Source: Chaenocephalus aceratus
Lineage: Eukaryota; Chordata; Actinopteri; Perciformes; Channichthyidae
NCBI GenBank assembly: GCA_023974075.1
Contig: CM043800.1
Location: 43,064,008-43,128,007, forward strand
DNA length: 64,000 nucleotides
Reading direction: 5' to 3'
Made by a program: the position numbers and the translations under genes. Under the pieces are notes generated by a model, which worked only from the letters and a program-made list of their open reading frames with translations, had not been told where the DNA came from and ran no database searches. Position 1 is the stretch's first letter, and every line of letters starts with the position of its first letter. Of the stretch, positions 45,676-58,640 are shown one piece after another.

Positions 45676-47099
45676 CAGTGGCGGCTGGTGGATTTTTTTT
45701 TTGGTGGGGCTGTTGATATAGTGATTAAAACAAATAATTTGGGGAGAAAGGACCCCTTAAATTAGGACTTCTGGTGATGTAATGGCGCGTTTCCAGTGCA
45801 GCGCGGAGCTCGCTTTAATGCTGTGTTCAGACCGGACGCGATGCGAATATTCGCTTCGCTCTAAAACGCTCCTATCGCATCGCTCTAGTCGCTCGAGTTT
45901 CACCGCGGCTGCCAGCTGTGTTTACTCGCATCATCCAAACAAGATGCGCTGGCTCGGGGGCTACAACTACAACAAAATAAACATATTTTACCGTGATTAA
46001 ATTGTAATACACGTTTCTAAATGATGCTGACGTAACAACATACTGATACCGGTTAGTAAAAACCATGAATTAATGCTTTGACAAGTCTGCAGACAGACGG
46101 CAGGCGAAAACCCTTTTAAAATGCGTGTTTTCTAAATGGAGCTTGGCTAAGCTAACGTTATATATGCTCCGACCGTCCACACTCACAACAACGGCCTACA
46201 GACATAAATAAACCAGCGACTGTATTCTCCATGACACAGACAGTCTGTGGTTTGTACTTGTTTAACTTTTGTCTAGTTTCTGAACAGATCGTATCTGTCC
46301 CCGGCTGTTTGAAGAGCAAGCATGTGAAACAAAAGATAGCATTTACCTGTTTGCATCCAGCTACATGAGAAGCCTGCCTCGTTGATACGTTTTGTCTTTT
46401 TCACGAGCTTGCTGTGATATACAAATTGGGTTGGTCCGGTCCAAGGTCTTTAAGTATCAATTTATCTCACAAACTTCTCCTTTCGAAAGGATTGGAGAGT
46501 AGCTCTTGCACGGAATTGGGTGCGGAGCACTGCGGACCGAGGTCCGGCGACTCCACCTGCACACCATTCTCATTCAAATACTGTGTCACCTTGGTCACTC
46601 ACGAGTCTAAAAAACAACTCACGTCAACGCACGTAAGCAACGTGGGCGCCAACGTGGGCGCCAACGTGGGCGCCAACGTGGGCGCCAACGTGGGCGCCAA
46701 CGTGAGCGCCTTCGTGACCAAAATATTTGACGGCGCTGATTGGCTGAAATTATGTTTCGGCTTGCACAGTTTACTATTGAGACTTTTGCAACCTGCGGGT
46801 TGCTGCTGTTTCGCTCGGGGGCTCTGCCCCGTAATGATAAACTAATGCCATGGGCAAGGCCAGGCAGGAAACAGGTGACTTATCAGTAACTTTAGACATC
46901 GTAACACAATTTTAAACGAGATTTTATTGGAGATTATACATTTTCGTGATACCAATTGTATGATATTTACCTTGTTCATTAAAAATAAAAATATAAAATA
47001 TATATATTTTTTAAATATATATTATTTAATTTTTTTTTGTATTTTTTTTTTTGTATGTGGGAAGAGGTGGGGAGGCGCCCCTAGCGCCGGCCGCCACTG
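45676..47099. mobile_element. TIR-bounded DNA element, class unresolved
   Basis: The ends CAGTGGCGGCTGG and CCGGCCGCCACTG are inverted repeats, and a roughly 1.4-kb non-coding interior follows. No convincing target duplication (flanks ctcctgga and gtccattt), so the borders may have rearranged. It contains a 12-bp minisatellite at 46636-46716 and a GC-rich 'cagaccggacgcgatgcgaa' block. Confidence 0.55.
46636..46716. repeat. 12-bp minisatellite (aacgtgggcgcc)
   Basis: Five to six perfect units, encoding an Asn-Val-Gly-Ala repeat in one open frame. Confidence 0.85.
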
Positions 47100-47121
47100 G
47101 TCCATTTATATATACAGTCTA

Positions 47122-48023
47122 AGATAGCACCACGCTCATGTTAACCTATTAGCTCAAATTAGCTATTGATGATCACATTAATAAATCATATAACACAAAT
47201 AGCCAATCACACAAAAAACATGTTGCTGTGAGCAATAAACGACTAACATTAAACTAAACAAACACAACAGAACGTTATTGTCCTAATAAAATAATAACAT
47301 ACATTTTGTCCACCGACATAATACAATAGCACCTTCTCTCAAAAGATCCTCACGCGGTATGAGAATCTCCCACAATCCATTGCGGTAACAAAGCTACAGT
47401 AATGCAGGCGTTTGTAACACCAGATGGCGTAATTCTCCAATTTAACCAGGATGTTACACCACCCGTTATAACTCAGTTACACGCGCACACTAAAACATTC
47501 CACAATCTTAACGCTCTAGCTGTGCGAGATGGTTCAATCTTCTTAACAGCAGTTCTGAGTAGATTCTATAATAGGAAAAACAGGTTGAATGATATGAAAG
47601 CAATTGAAAAGACACAAGATTTTCCGATAAAAACGTCAGGATTTTTCATAAAAATATAAATAAGAAATGCAAAAAACACTCAAATCCCATAAAAGGAGGC
47701 GGGTGTTACTCGAGATGCTAAAAATAGATCTTTCAATAAAAAAACAGGTGCATTTTCAATAATAAGAAATATACCAAAATACTATTAAAAAAGATTTGCC
47801 CTACTTGTCGCGTTTCCAATGCTGTATTGATTTTGGGTCATTCGTTATTCCAACGTTGTGTCTAAAGTTTTAGCTGTCGATGCAGGACAGTCTAATCATC
47901 AGTTCAAACATCGAGAACTTTTCCCCAAAACTTAGAGACACATGAAGTAAGGGTCTCTGGAGAAACTTCAAAACAGAATATTCTGGAAAGTTGGCAGAGA
48001 CGATATTACCAATTACTCACAGG
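47122..48023. repeat. Repeated segment, copy 2 (without Polinton)
   Basis: Matches 39856-42235 without the 1.5-kb middle part. It continues past the Polinton insertion point into different sequence (cttctccctcg) at 48024. Confidence 0.8.
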
Positions 48024-49840
48024 CTTCTCCCTCGATTAAACATTTTTGTTTATAGCATTTCAGAAAATAGTTTAAAACGCCTTTTGCAAATTCCCTGAGC
48101 TTCAAATGTGAAATACTGTACAGCTTGTTTTACCAACAGTCCAAATACCCTAGTTCAAAACCAACCAAGGGAAGACTGCAAATCCTCTTTGTCAGGCATT
48201 TCTGCTGGTAGAAAATAGTTGATAATGAAAAGTTGATCAACAACAAATATTCCTACAGGAATAAGATAAAAGGTTGTGTTGAATAAAATGTTGTACACTA
48301 TGTTTTTCTCACGCTGAATACCGACATTATGATGTTTAATGTGTTTCCAGTTCTGGATTTGGCAGGTAAACAAATGAGAGGGAAATAAAAGGAAATTCAT
48401 TCTACACTTCCTCTGTCAGCCACCAGAGGGCAGCGGGACTCCATGCAACAGAGACCACAGAGGACACTTCAGTGATTGTAGATCTAAATCTGATTTGTTG
48501 CACAGAAACAAGTTCCTGCCTGCAGTAATATCCTGGCTTCTTCATCTGTATTCATCTGTCAGCTGTCAGGAGATCTGCTCTTCCAACTACAGCTCTACGA
48601 GACCTTTATGAACCAATGAAAAGCTGTTTAAGCTCCACAAACACATCAACATACCTGTGGGAATGTAGCAACGTAATGAAAGTGCAAGTGATTATTGTTG
48701 GACCCACACTACGTCATTACTTACTTGTATGAATACACAATGTGATTCACTGTTGGTACTATACTATTGGTTAAAGGGACCCAACACTGATTGCTTTGCT
48801 TACGAGACACATTTCCCTTTTAGATATTTTCAGATCATAGTCATCACATGTTATAGAGAAACTTAGTTTAGAACTTATTTACTTAAGTTAAACGATAACC
48901 TCCCCTTAATCAAACTCAGTCCAGCTTTATGATTCTGTTGAGGAAATATTTGATCAAAGAACCAAACGTGTTTTTTTGTGGCTTTTGTTTTTACATATTT
49001 TCAACGTATTTCTTGGACATATATGTTGTTTTTCATATTTCTGACAGACTAAAGTATTTTGTGTTTTTTGCCTGCATTCAACGTACTATATTATGCTGTT
49101 TTTGTGCGAAGTTTGGTCATGCTATGCTACAGTATGTCTTTTTTTGCATATATTCCAAATACTATACTATGTTGTTTTTTGCATATTTGCGAGATTCTAC
49201 ATTATTCGGTAAGCAAACGTAAAAAATGCCGGCCTTTCATCAATACATCAGTATCATTTTTGAAGGCCTTCTTAATATCCATATCTTATTAAGGTTCATT
49301 TGGTTTTATGTTGAATAAAGTAAAGTGTTATCTTTCATTGCTTTTATTGTTTTACTATTAAAATATGAATGTAGTCTGATGATTAATTAATAATGTGGCC
49401 TTTTTGGCAGTTTAACTAAAGGTGTGCGGCTGCTGCCGTGAGGAAATATCAGCCTGACATTACAATGGGCTTTAATGGAGGCATGTTGACAGTGTTTGTC
49501 ACTTCATGCCCTCAAGAGGCATTTTGTTTAATTATTATTGCTTAATTATTTGTCTTTTTTCAAGCTACGAGATGTTTTCCTACGTTTGTCATGATACATT
49601 ATGTCTCAGGAATGTAGGGTTTGGGAATTATGGAAGTTTAAAAAAAATATGAAGGCACATTTCAAGATTTCTTACCCTCTAGCTGTGACATCACGCACTC
49701 TAGTTAATGTTAACGTCTGAAGAAGGCCTCTGTACCAAGGTGTGAACAATGTTTAATATCTCTAAAAGTAAGAATCAGATTTAAAAATTGTTTTACACAA
49801 ATAATGTCAGAAAGATGTGTAACATTTTAAAGGGGGTCAG
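48024..49840. other. No recognisable gene
   Basis: AT-rich spacer. Loose repeats of 'catattt' type words at about 48960-49200 are seen, but nothing else. Confidence 0.4.
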
Positions 49841-49844
49841 AGCT

Positions 49845-50178
49845 ACCAGGAAGGGAGTGGAGCCTGATGGGGACACTGGGAACAGAAGGTGAGGGGGTAA
49901 AAGAGGCAGGAAGGGAGTGGAGCCTGATGGGGACACTGGGAACAGAAGGTGAGGGGGTAAGAGAGGCAGGAAGGCCATTTTTAAGTATTTGAGTGGAACA
50001 GGATTGATTGGAAGCATTTAAAACAACACAATGGTATAATTCCACAAGTGCTGATAGGATGATATGGTGATACACACTCTTGTATAGTAGGTGGCGGTAT
50101 GCACCTGAAAGCTGTTTGCAATCCGCCAAAAACCGAGAGAAGAAGAAGAAGAAGAAGAAGAAGAAGAAGAAGAAGAAG
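49845..50178 (+). repeat. LINE 3' end, minisatellite units and GAA tail (copy 3)
   Basis: Two to three units of the 60-bp minisatellite are followed by the LINE 3'-UTR (tagtaggtggcggtatgcac, gcaatccgcc) and a GAA tail at about 50142-50178, upstream of exon 1. Same element as 36355-37205. Confidence 0.75.
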
Positions 50179-50460
50179 AACCTGGATCCACGTGGCGTCT
50201 CGTCGCTACGGTTCTCTCTCTCTGTGTGTTCCTGAGAAAGTGTGTGTGAGCTCCAGCTCTACTGATCCATCATCTGTGTGTCTGGATAAACCTCTGAATG
50301 GACTGTGTGCTCTTTTTTCTGGAGCGTTTACCTCGGACTACAGGAGCTAGCTTAGCATGCTAGCTGGAAACACGTTAGCAACACTAGTCAGATTGAGAGT
50401 TTGATGCAGAGAGAAACGGTGTGTTTAACGGAGTCTGCAGGAAAAGGTGATCTAGGAAAC

Positions 50461-50653
50461 ATGAGTAAAGTCCAAATGCTGCTGTCGTTGAAGAAGCAGC
50501 GACTCACTGCTGCTAATGAAGAGACATTTGCTCTGTTTGAACAAACAATAGCAGAGCTCGAGGAGGAGCTGTTTCTTTCCAAAGAGGAGAACAAGAGACT
50601 CCAGAAGCTACTGGACGCTGTTTTACAGCCTCAGCTTCGGATCCACAGAGCAG
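50461..50653 (+). CDS. C2H2 zinc-finger gene copy 3, first coding exon
   Basis: ATG at 50461 opens MSKVQMLLSLKKQRLTAANE and runs to QLRIHRAG, with donor CAG|GTCTGT at 50653/50654. The exon is intact and nearly identical to copies 1 and 2, but lies on the plus strand. No finger exon follows in the remaining 13 kb, where transposons occupy the expected intron. So it is either an orphan exon or part of a gene whose fingers lie beyond the window. The helical, acidic segment would mediate protein contacts in an intact member. Confidence 0.75.
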
Positions 50654-51628
50654 GTCTGTTCCCTTTACCCTTAATTAACACTTTACACTCTTCAGTAGCA
50701 CTTTATTATCACATTAATAACACTTTAGACCCTTTTTCAGCACTTGCTGCAGGTAGCAGATCCTGAAGTAAAAGTACAAACACCACACTGTGAAAATACT
50801 CCATTACAAGTTAAAGTACTGCATTCATATCTTAGTTAAGTAAAAGTATGTAAGTATTATTAGACACATGTACTTTATTATAATAATTAAAATGTATTTC
50901 GGAAGAGCAAACCTACCAAAATTAATATATTTATAAAAATACATACATTGAATAATATGCCATTTAACCCTCTGGAGTCTAAGATTATTTTCTCGAATTT
51001 TTGATGTTTTCTTAAATCCCCTTTTTTAAATGTATTTCTTCTAACATGGCACCCCATGTGTTAAATATCAACATGTTCAGGACAATCTCTGGTATTGCTA
51101 TATATGCAAATTACTCACCTTAGAGCACTGTTTGATGAGATAAGTAGCTCAAAAGCTTAAAATGTTCATCCGATTTTCGGAAAATCTTAAACTCTTGTGA
51201 AAACACAAATTTACTCATGTGATCGAATTGTTTTGGTGTTTTAGATTTGGTTACCAAAGTCTTAGGATCGCAAAAGCTGTGAAATATTTGAATTGCACTG
51301 TATATAAATGTGTAATTCATGTCTAAAATGAAAAAAAATTAATTCGAATTTTGAGTAAAACAAGTGTTTATCACTCTACTTTCACCACAGCAGGGACTGA
51401 AATACATTAGGACTGAATAATGACTTCATATTACATACCAAGGTTCATGTGATGTGTACAAATACAAATTGAGCATTCAACCTTTTTTTTTCAACCAAAA
51501 ATGTATTATAAATATGTTTTTTTCAACCAACTATTTATATAAATATAAGAAACTGGAAAATCTCACTATTTACAAAATTGAACATCAGAACTTTCAACCA
51601 ACTATTCATTATAAATGTCAAGACGGTG

Positions 51629-52917
<1,289 letters not shown>

Positions 52918-53578
52918 ATTTTCTCTGTCTCTCTCCACACAGACGTAAACTGATGAGAGACACGTGGTTTATGTTTTTTTACTTGGTGGGTAGGTCCTTA
53001 GTGATTTCTCGATGTCCATTGGTCATTTCAGACCATGATGGCTGCCGGCCGAGAATTCCTTGACGGACACACGAATCCACCAATCCCACACAGTGTAAAG
53101 TCAAGCTGCTTTGAGCGGCCATATTGGCTGCTGTGCCCTGGTTACAGTCTCACAGGAGATACCGCTGGAAAGCTACCCTTCCAGCGATCCGTGGATATCT
53201 GAATCACGTTTCTACTCCTCATAATCGAAAATATGATTAATTAAGTAAAATTATGCGCATCTGGACGCGCCGGCGCGTCCACCGACTCCAGAGGGTTAAT
53301 GTACTGATTTAAATATGACCCATGCATGTGGGCACTAGGAGTGGAGTGCACCAGCTGGGCGTAAAAAAGTAGGGCTTAACTCTAACGTCGGGCTTAGCTA
53401 TGTCCGACTTAGTGATTCGAATTTACACCGAGTGCACCAAGCCTGACTAGTCCTGCGCCTGATCTTAAGATGCGCGTCCACGTGAATACACGCGAAACAG
53501 TAATTGTTGCCAAGCAACACACGTCTATATAATTTAACACTTGAACTTCTCCATTCAGAGCAAGCTAAGAATTGAATA

Positions 53579-53713
53579 ATGAATATGGATAACGGAAAGA
53601 AGAGAAAAACCTATTTTACTGATAGAGAGATTAGAACATTAATTGAAATATATGTTGTACTTGTTTTTTATCTCAATTTCATGTTAATAGTTCTCCAAAA
53701 TGTTGTTATTTAA
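53579..53713 (+). pseudogene. Harbinger Myb-like accessory protein, N-terminal remnant
   Basis: ATG at 53579 (second ATG 53585) opens MNMDNGKKRKTYFTDREIRT, matching the first helix seen at 18952 in element 1, and ends at a TAA at 53711-53713. Only this part of the Myb/SANT domain remains. It faces the transposase gene. Both copies diverge after the same residue, which suggests an exon end or old deletion. Confidence 0.5.
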
Positions 53714-54840
53714 TGTTCTTGGGTGTGTTCTTTGAATAAAATAGGCCTGATGAAGATATTTGGTCACAAAGGGACCTTATTGAAATGCAATTGCAAAAAA
53801 ACAGCGATTATATTACAAATATATAGGTCTATAGGTTGTTTATTTTATGATTGCGGGCAAGTCGTCCACCGATATCTTCACGGATGCCAGCAGGAGCCAC
53901 AGGGTTCTCATCCGCCTCCAGTGCCAATTCTCCTTGAAGGGGGATTCTCTTTTTCACACGGATGTTGTGCAGCACCGCAGTGGCAGCAATGATCACGCAG
54001 ACGCGCTCAGGGTGCATTCGCATTTCACTGTGGAGGCAGTGAAACATACAAAAAACAATTTAGCCTATATCTACATTAAAAGGCTGGCCTTCTATATATT
54101 ATAAAATTGACTTACTAACCTACGTTTGAGCACTCCAATGCAGCGCTCTACAATGTTCCTCCTTTGTGTCTGCTTGTCGTTATAGCCGCGCTCTTGTGCA
54201 GTTCTCTCTGCGATGACAGGTGTCATTAGCCAGCGCTTCAGAGGGTATCCAATGTCTCTGAGAAGAAGACCATTCACTCTCCCTGCCTCAAATTCCCGTT
54301 GAAGGGCACTCTCTCTCAGGATGCGAGCATCATGGGTCGACCCAGGCCATCTTGCAACGAGGTCGACAATGCCCATGTCTGAGTTGCACACAATTTGAAC
54401 ATTTATAGAATGGTAACCCTTTCTATTAACATACAAATACTCATGTTCAGAGGGGGCCTGAATGCGAACATGAGTCCCGTCGATGCATCCGACAATACCA
54501 GGTATACCTGATCAGTGTTTCCCACAGATCTGAAATATACTTGGGCGGGGTGAGGGGGGGGGGGGTGCCCGAAAAAAAAAAAAAAAGTTTTAACAACATG
54601 TTTATTTATTGACTTTTCATTCCTGTATAATCATTTTGCGCAAAGATGGCACTGTTTGTCAGAGCACTTCATCCTTCTGGGATTTCATGAAGAACAGCTC
54701 CAACGCCTGTGTGTATGGGAACACCTCTGGTGCTGGTCCATTAACAGCCAAACACTAGTTTTCTCTCAACAAGTTTTAAAAGTGTATCTTACCTTTTTTC
54801 ACCCATTTAACTTTTTATTTATTTATTCATGCATATTTTA

Positions 54841-55046
54841 CTAATCACATTACATTTAATTTAGCTGACGCTTTTCTCCAAAGCGACTTATAATGACAGA
54901 TTACAGGGACATTCTCCCTGGAGTAACTAAGGGCTAAGTGCCTTACTCAAGGGCACACTAGTGGTGGTGTTCCTCGCGGGATTTGAACTCACAGCCTTCC
55001 GATCTTCAGCCCACCTCGCTATCCATTAGACCAATCACTACCCTCT
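54841..55046 (-). mobile_element. tRNA-derived SINE (V-SINE-like)
   Basis: On the minus strand a tRNA-like head (taatggatagcg; B-box-like gagttcaaatccc) precedes the conserved tail 'aagtcgctttggagaaaagc', 'gtcagctaaattaaatgtaa'. It would be transcribed by RNA polymerase III. Confidence 0.65.
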
Positions 55047-55280
55047 CAAATGGAAATATGTGTTTACATAAATGGTGACCACACCGTTTGAGACCCACTG
55101 AGAACTTAGACTAAGTTAACTATCTAAACACTCAGAGTCCTTTACCTCACCTGAGCTGAACTTATCCCGAGCTTGAATGACACACAGAGACCAATCAAGG
55201 GCTTTGATTTATGATCTGTATGACAGTGGCCATGTCGGCAGGCCACATCATGTGGACAGCCAGTCACTCTGTGTGAGGCA

Positions 55281-56073
55281 CAGGCCCGGTTCCAGAACAA
55301 AATGACTCGGGGTGCATCTGAGATTAGAGAGGGTGCAGTGGTAAAGTGCTATTTTTCTAAGTGGGGAGTGGACCTAACACCCTCTATGGGGGTCCTCACC
55401 TCCTCTAGGGGGGTCCGGGGGCGTGCTCCCCCAGGAAGATTTTTTTTTAAATATTGAAGTTAAAAGCATCGATCTGGTGCACTTTGAGAGCAACATGAAG
55501 AGATCTATGGATCTATGTGCTCTTTGCTTGATTATGCCTTCCCAGTCCCTTATCACATAGCCTATAAGAGCTGGGCGCCAGTTGTTGTGGTGAAGGCATC
55601 TGGACGGGCAGGAGGATGTTCGTGTCCACGACAGTAACGTAATGTCCCCATGATCTGAACTGTTATTACCTGCAGTAGATGCAGTGTATGCTGGTGATAA
55701 GAGCTGGTTGTTTTAATCATTTTCTGATCCATCATTGACTGCTGTGTCAGCACCTTGCAGATGATGAACGTGCAGCGGCACAGGTCACGCGCACCTGACA
55801 TAATAACGTTACTTACCGTTTAAATTGATCAAATAAATGCAGCAGACAATGCTATTCAACCACAATTACAATTTATTTTATTTAAACTATATTCTTCTTC
55901 TTCTTCTTCTTCTTCTTCTTATTATTATTATTATTATTATTATTACTACTATTGTTAGTAATAGTAGGCAAAATGTAATATTTTTCACTTTTAATTTTTT
56001 TTTAAATGAGGGTGCATAACGACTCAACTGAGGGTGCAATGCACCCTTATGCACCCCCGTAGAACCGGGCCTG
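55281..56073. mobile_element. hAT-type MITE nested in the hAT element
   Basis: Ends CAGGCCCGGTTCCAGAAC and, inverted, CAGGCCCGGTTCTAC. Perfect 8-bp duplication GTGAGGCA (55273-55280, 56074-56081). Contains TTC/TTA runs at 55895-55945. Confidence 0.85.
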
Positions 56074-56619
56074 GTGAGGCAGGCCACTTAACAGGCCAGA
56101 AGGAGGCGAGATCAGTGCAAGGTAGCGAGGGATCATTGTCCACAAGTGAATCGATCGCAGATGGCGTCGTGGTCACGGACGAATAAAAAAAAAACTTATA
56201 AAAAAAATAAATGGGTCGCGAAATATACTTGGGCGGCCGTTGATATACCTGGGCGGCCCGCCCAAGTATAGTCTGTGTGGGAAACCCTGCTGATTTTAAC
56301 AAAAGATCTTGCCTAGATTTCGCTGCTTCTTCTTGTGTGGGTAGGTGAATATAGTTCCTAAGGCGGTGCTGGAGGGCCAATGAAACTTGTCTTATAGCCC
56401 GACATGCAGTTGTGCGATGAACATTAATCATGTCTCCCACAGTATTTTGAAAGGCCCTGTTCGCGTAGAATCTGAGCGCAATCAGCACCTGCAAGGTTGG
56501 GGAGAGCGCAGCGTTTCGGTCTGATCCGTGCTGGAGTTGAGGGGAGATCTCCTCGATTAAATCAAAAAGGGCTTGTCTGCCGAAACAAAACCTCTCCATC
56601 AGTTCACTGAATAGCCCTT

Positions 56620-56825
56620 GAGCCTGGAGTCCTGTTAAATATTATTATTCCGACCGCCAAACACCGGCATGTGAACCCGGGCAGGAAGCCCTCGATGGCG
56701 GGTCACATTTTCTGATAGCACAGCTGACGGCTGGACACTAGCCGTAGAGCAGGGGTATTCAACTAAAATTCAACAAGGTCCAGTTAGAAAAAATCTCCCC
56801 ATGCAAAGGTCCGGAACATCAAAAT
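56620..56825. repeat. Transposon end fragment
   Basis: Contains 'aggggtattcaactaaaatt' and 'ccctcgatggcgggtcacat'; the second word recurs at about 58004-58025. Probably the end of another DNA element that replaced part of Harbinger 2. Confidence 0.45.
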
Positions 56826-57203
56826 GTCTAACATGCGCAGCTACGCCTGAGACTAGTCAGGCTTGGTGCACTCGGTGTCAATTCGAATCACTAAGTCGGA
56901 CGTAGCTAAGCCCGACGTTAGAGTTAAGCCCTACTTTTTTACGTCCAGCTGGTGCACTCCACTCATAGTGCCCACATGCATGGGTCATATTTTCAATCAG
57001 TACATTAAATGGCATATTATTCAATGTATGTATTTTTATAAATATATTTATGTTGGTAGGTTTGCTCTTCCATAATACATTTTAATTATTATAATAAAGT
57101 ACATGTGTGTAATAATACTTACATACTTTTACTTAAATAACATATGAATGCAGTACTTTAACTTGTAATGGAGTATTTTCACAGTGTGGTGTTTGTACTT
57201 TTA
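56826..57203 (-). repeat. Inverted arm of the zinc-finger intron and Harbinger end
   Basis: Reverse-complement match to the plus-strand sequence 50765-50967 plus 53296-53470, i.e. the left flank of Harbinger 2 without the piggyBac element. It stops at 'acttttagggttaggg'. Confidence 0.8.
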
Positions 57204-57204
57204 G

Positions 57205-57330
57205 GGTTAGGGTTACCTAACTTCCTCTAGGGGGGGTTCCGGGGGCTTGCTCCCCCGGGAAGATTTTTTTTTTTAAATATTGAAGTTAAAAGCATCAATC
57301 TAGTACACTTTCAGAGCAACATTAAGAGAT
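57205..57330. repeat. hAT internal fragment
   Basis: 'cttcctctaggggg', 'gggaagatttttttttttaa' and 'attgaagttaaaagcatcaa' match 55400-55500 within the nested hAT MITE. Confidence 0.65.
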
Positions 57331-58025
57331 CTATAGATACATCTCTCAACACCCATATGAAACAGAAATTTTGGATATTTTACAAATCACGCTCCTTTTA
57401 AACTCTATTCTTGTTATTTTTAACAACTTTTTTGTTACTGTCCTATAGTATTTTATACCTGTTTTTCATTTAGTCTCATTATTAATAACTATAATGATCA
57501 TATCAAGGTGTGCCTTAACCTCACTGAGCTGAGGTTATTTGAGCCTCTCAGGAGAGCTCTCTTCCACCTGGTTGTAGAAAAGCTCTTTAAATTCGTTAGC
57601 ATAGCTAGCTAACCAGATGCTAATAACAACAGATCGCCACTGTGCTTACAACTTAAGACACAGCCACGCAAACACTGCGGCATGTGTACTGCTCCTTATG
57701 GGTACTGCAATATTTGAAGTGCTGGAGCGGCGTTCCGGTGCTTTCTGTCAGCACTCCTTTCAGACGAGACATATACCACGTGAAGACACGTTACGCTCGT
57801 GTTGTGTTCAAGGAACCTGTCCTTGGCCAGGAAAAACAGGTAGTCACTTATTTAATTATTTTTGCGGTCTAGATTTCTTCTTCTTTTTTTAAGTGAGAAG
57901 TTGTCCGTCAGTCGGATTGACGGACTGACGGACTCCCCGGACTAACCCGCTGTTCGGAGAAACCGACTGCCAGAGCACCGGCACGAGGCCGGGTCGGCGG
58001 AGGCCCTCCGATGGCGGGTCACGTT
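57331..58025. other. No recognisable gene
   Basis: Spacer with a CG-containing stretch at 57700-57830 and an inverted-repeat-like 'gtccgtcagtcggattgacggactgacgg' area at about 57903-57935. No coding motif. Confidence 0.4.
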
Positions 58026-58029
58026 TGAT

Positions 58030-58640
58030 CAGTGAAAAATCAGGAAAAAGTCTAACTTAACTTTTGGAAGAACCAGAGGAAATGGTTAAAATGGATACAT
58101 TGTATCCAAAAATAGTGTTCCATAAGGCAGGTAGAGTCCCCTTACATTCCTCCAGAGTCAGAAAAAGTACAAGTTAACTTTTGGAAGAACCAGAGAAAAG
58201 GGTGAAAATTGATAAATTGTATCCGAAAATAGTGCTTCATATGCGGGTAGAGTATGCCCAAACTCCCCTCGCATTCCTCCAGAGTCAGAAAAAGTCTAAG
58301 TTAACTTTTGGAAGAACCAGAGAAAAGGGTGAAAATGGATACATTGTATCCGAAAATAGTGCTTCATATGCGGGTAGAGTATGCCCAAACTCCCCTCGCA
58401 TTCCTCCCGAGTCAGAAAAAGTCTAAGTTAACTCTTATAAGAACCATAGAAGATGGGTGAAAATGAATAAAATGTATCCGAAAATAGTGCTTAATTTGCG
58501 GGTAGAGTCTCTCCAAACTCCCCTCACATTCCTCCAGAGTCAGAAAAAGTCTAAGTTAACTTTTGGAAGAACCAGAGAAAAGGGTGAAAATGGATCAAAT
58601 GTATCCGAAAATAGTGTCTGACAACTCCCCTTGAATTCCT
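58030..58640. repeat. Tandem repeat of about 120-130 bp, five units
   Basis: Units contain 'gtctaagttaacttttggaa', 'tgtatccgaaaatagtgctt' and 'ccctcgcattcctcc'. Related words appear at about 62995-63045 upstream of the Crypton genes. Confidence 0.85.

Larger units (their letters stand above)
54513..56289. mobile_element. hAT-type element with 5-bp CTGAT duplication
   Basis: Ends CAGTGTTTCCCACAGA and TGTGTGGGAAACCCTG. CTGAT flanks both sides (54508-54512, 56290-56294). Element 1 shows the empty site (inverted 'ggtatacctgg' region near 18040). Contains 'acttgggcgg' blocks near both ends, a SINE and a nested hAT. A 5-bp duplication is unusual for standard 8-bp hAT and recalls hAT5-type families. 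Confidence 0.8.
53829..56599 (-). pseudogene. Harbinger transposase 2, interrupted by hAT
   Basis: ATG at 56599 starts MERFCFGRQALFDLIEEISP and is open to about 56296. There a hAT element (56289-54513) interrupts it. The gene continues with GCIDGTHVRIQ (about 54490), ARWPGSTHDARIL, LLLRDIGYPLKRW and RRNIVERCIGVLKRR (to about 54120), then an intron and the last exon (54047-53829) with HPERVCVIIAATAVLHNI. The DDE residues are all present; the second motif reads RDIGYPL instead of the usual GDSGYPL. Without the hAT insertion the reading frame would be better than in element 1, which has a 5-bp deletion. Confidence 0.8.
53340..56963 (-). mobile_element. PIF/Harbinger DNA transposon 2, nested insertions
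   Basis: The ends AGTGGAGTGCACCAGCTGGG and inverse match element 1. The order is inverted: Myb-like start at 53579 (plus), transposase on the minus strand. The transposase is split by a hAT element at 54513-56289. The right end does not look like the left end of element 1 but like a second inverted copy of its right end. Confidence 0.8.

Noticed and set aside
39856..48023. LTR retrotransposon with the two repeated segments as LTRs
   Set aside because: No TG...CA ends, primer-binding site, gag or pol; the interior is a Polinton fragment and a DNA element.
54841..55046. Functional tRNA gene
   Set aside because: Only a degenerate B box and part of an A box are present, followed by a SINE tail; no cloverleaf can be drawn.
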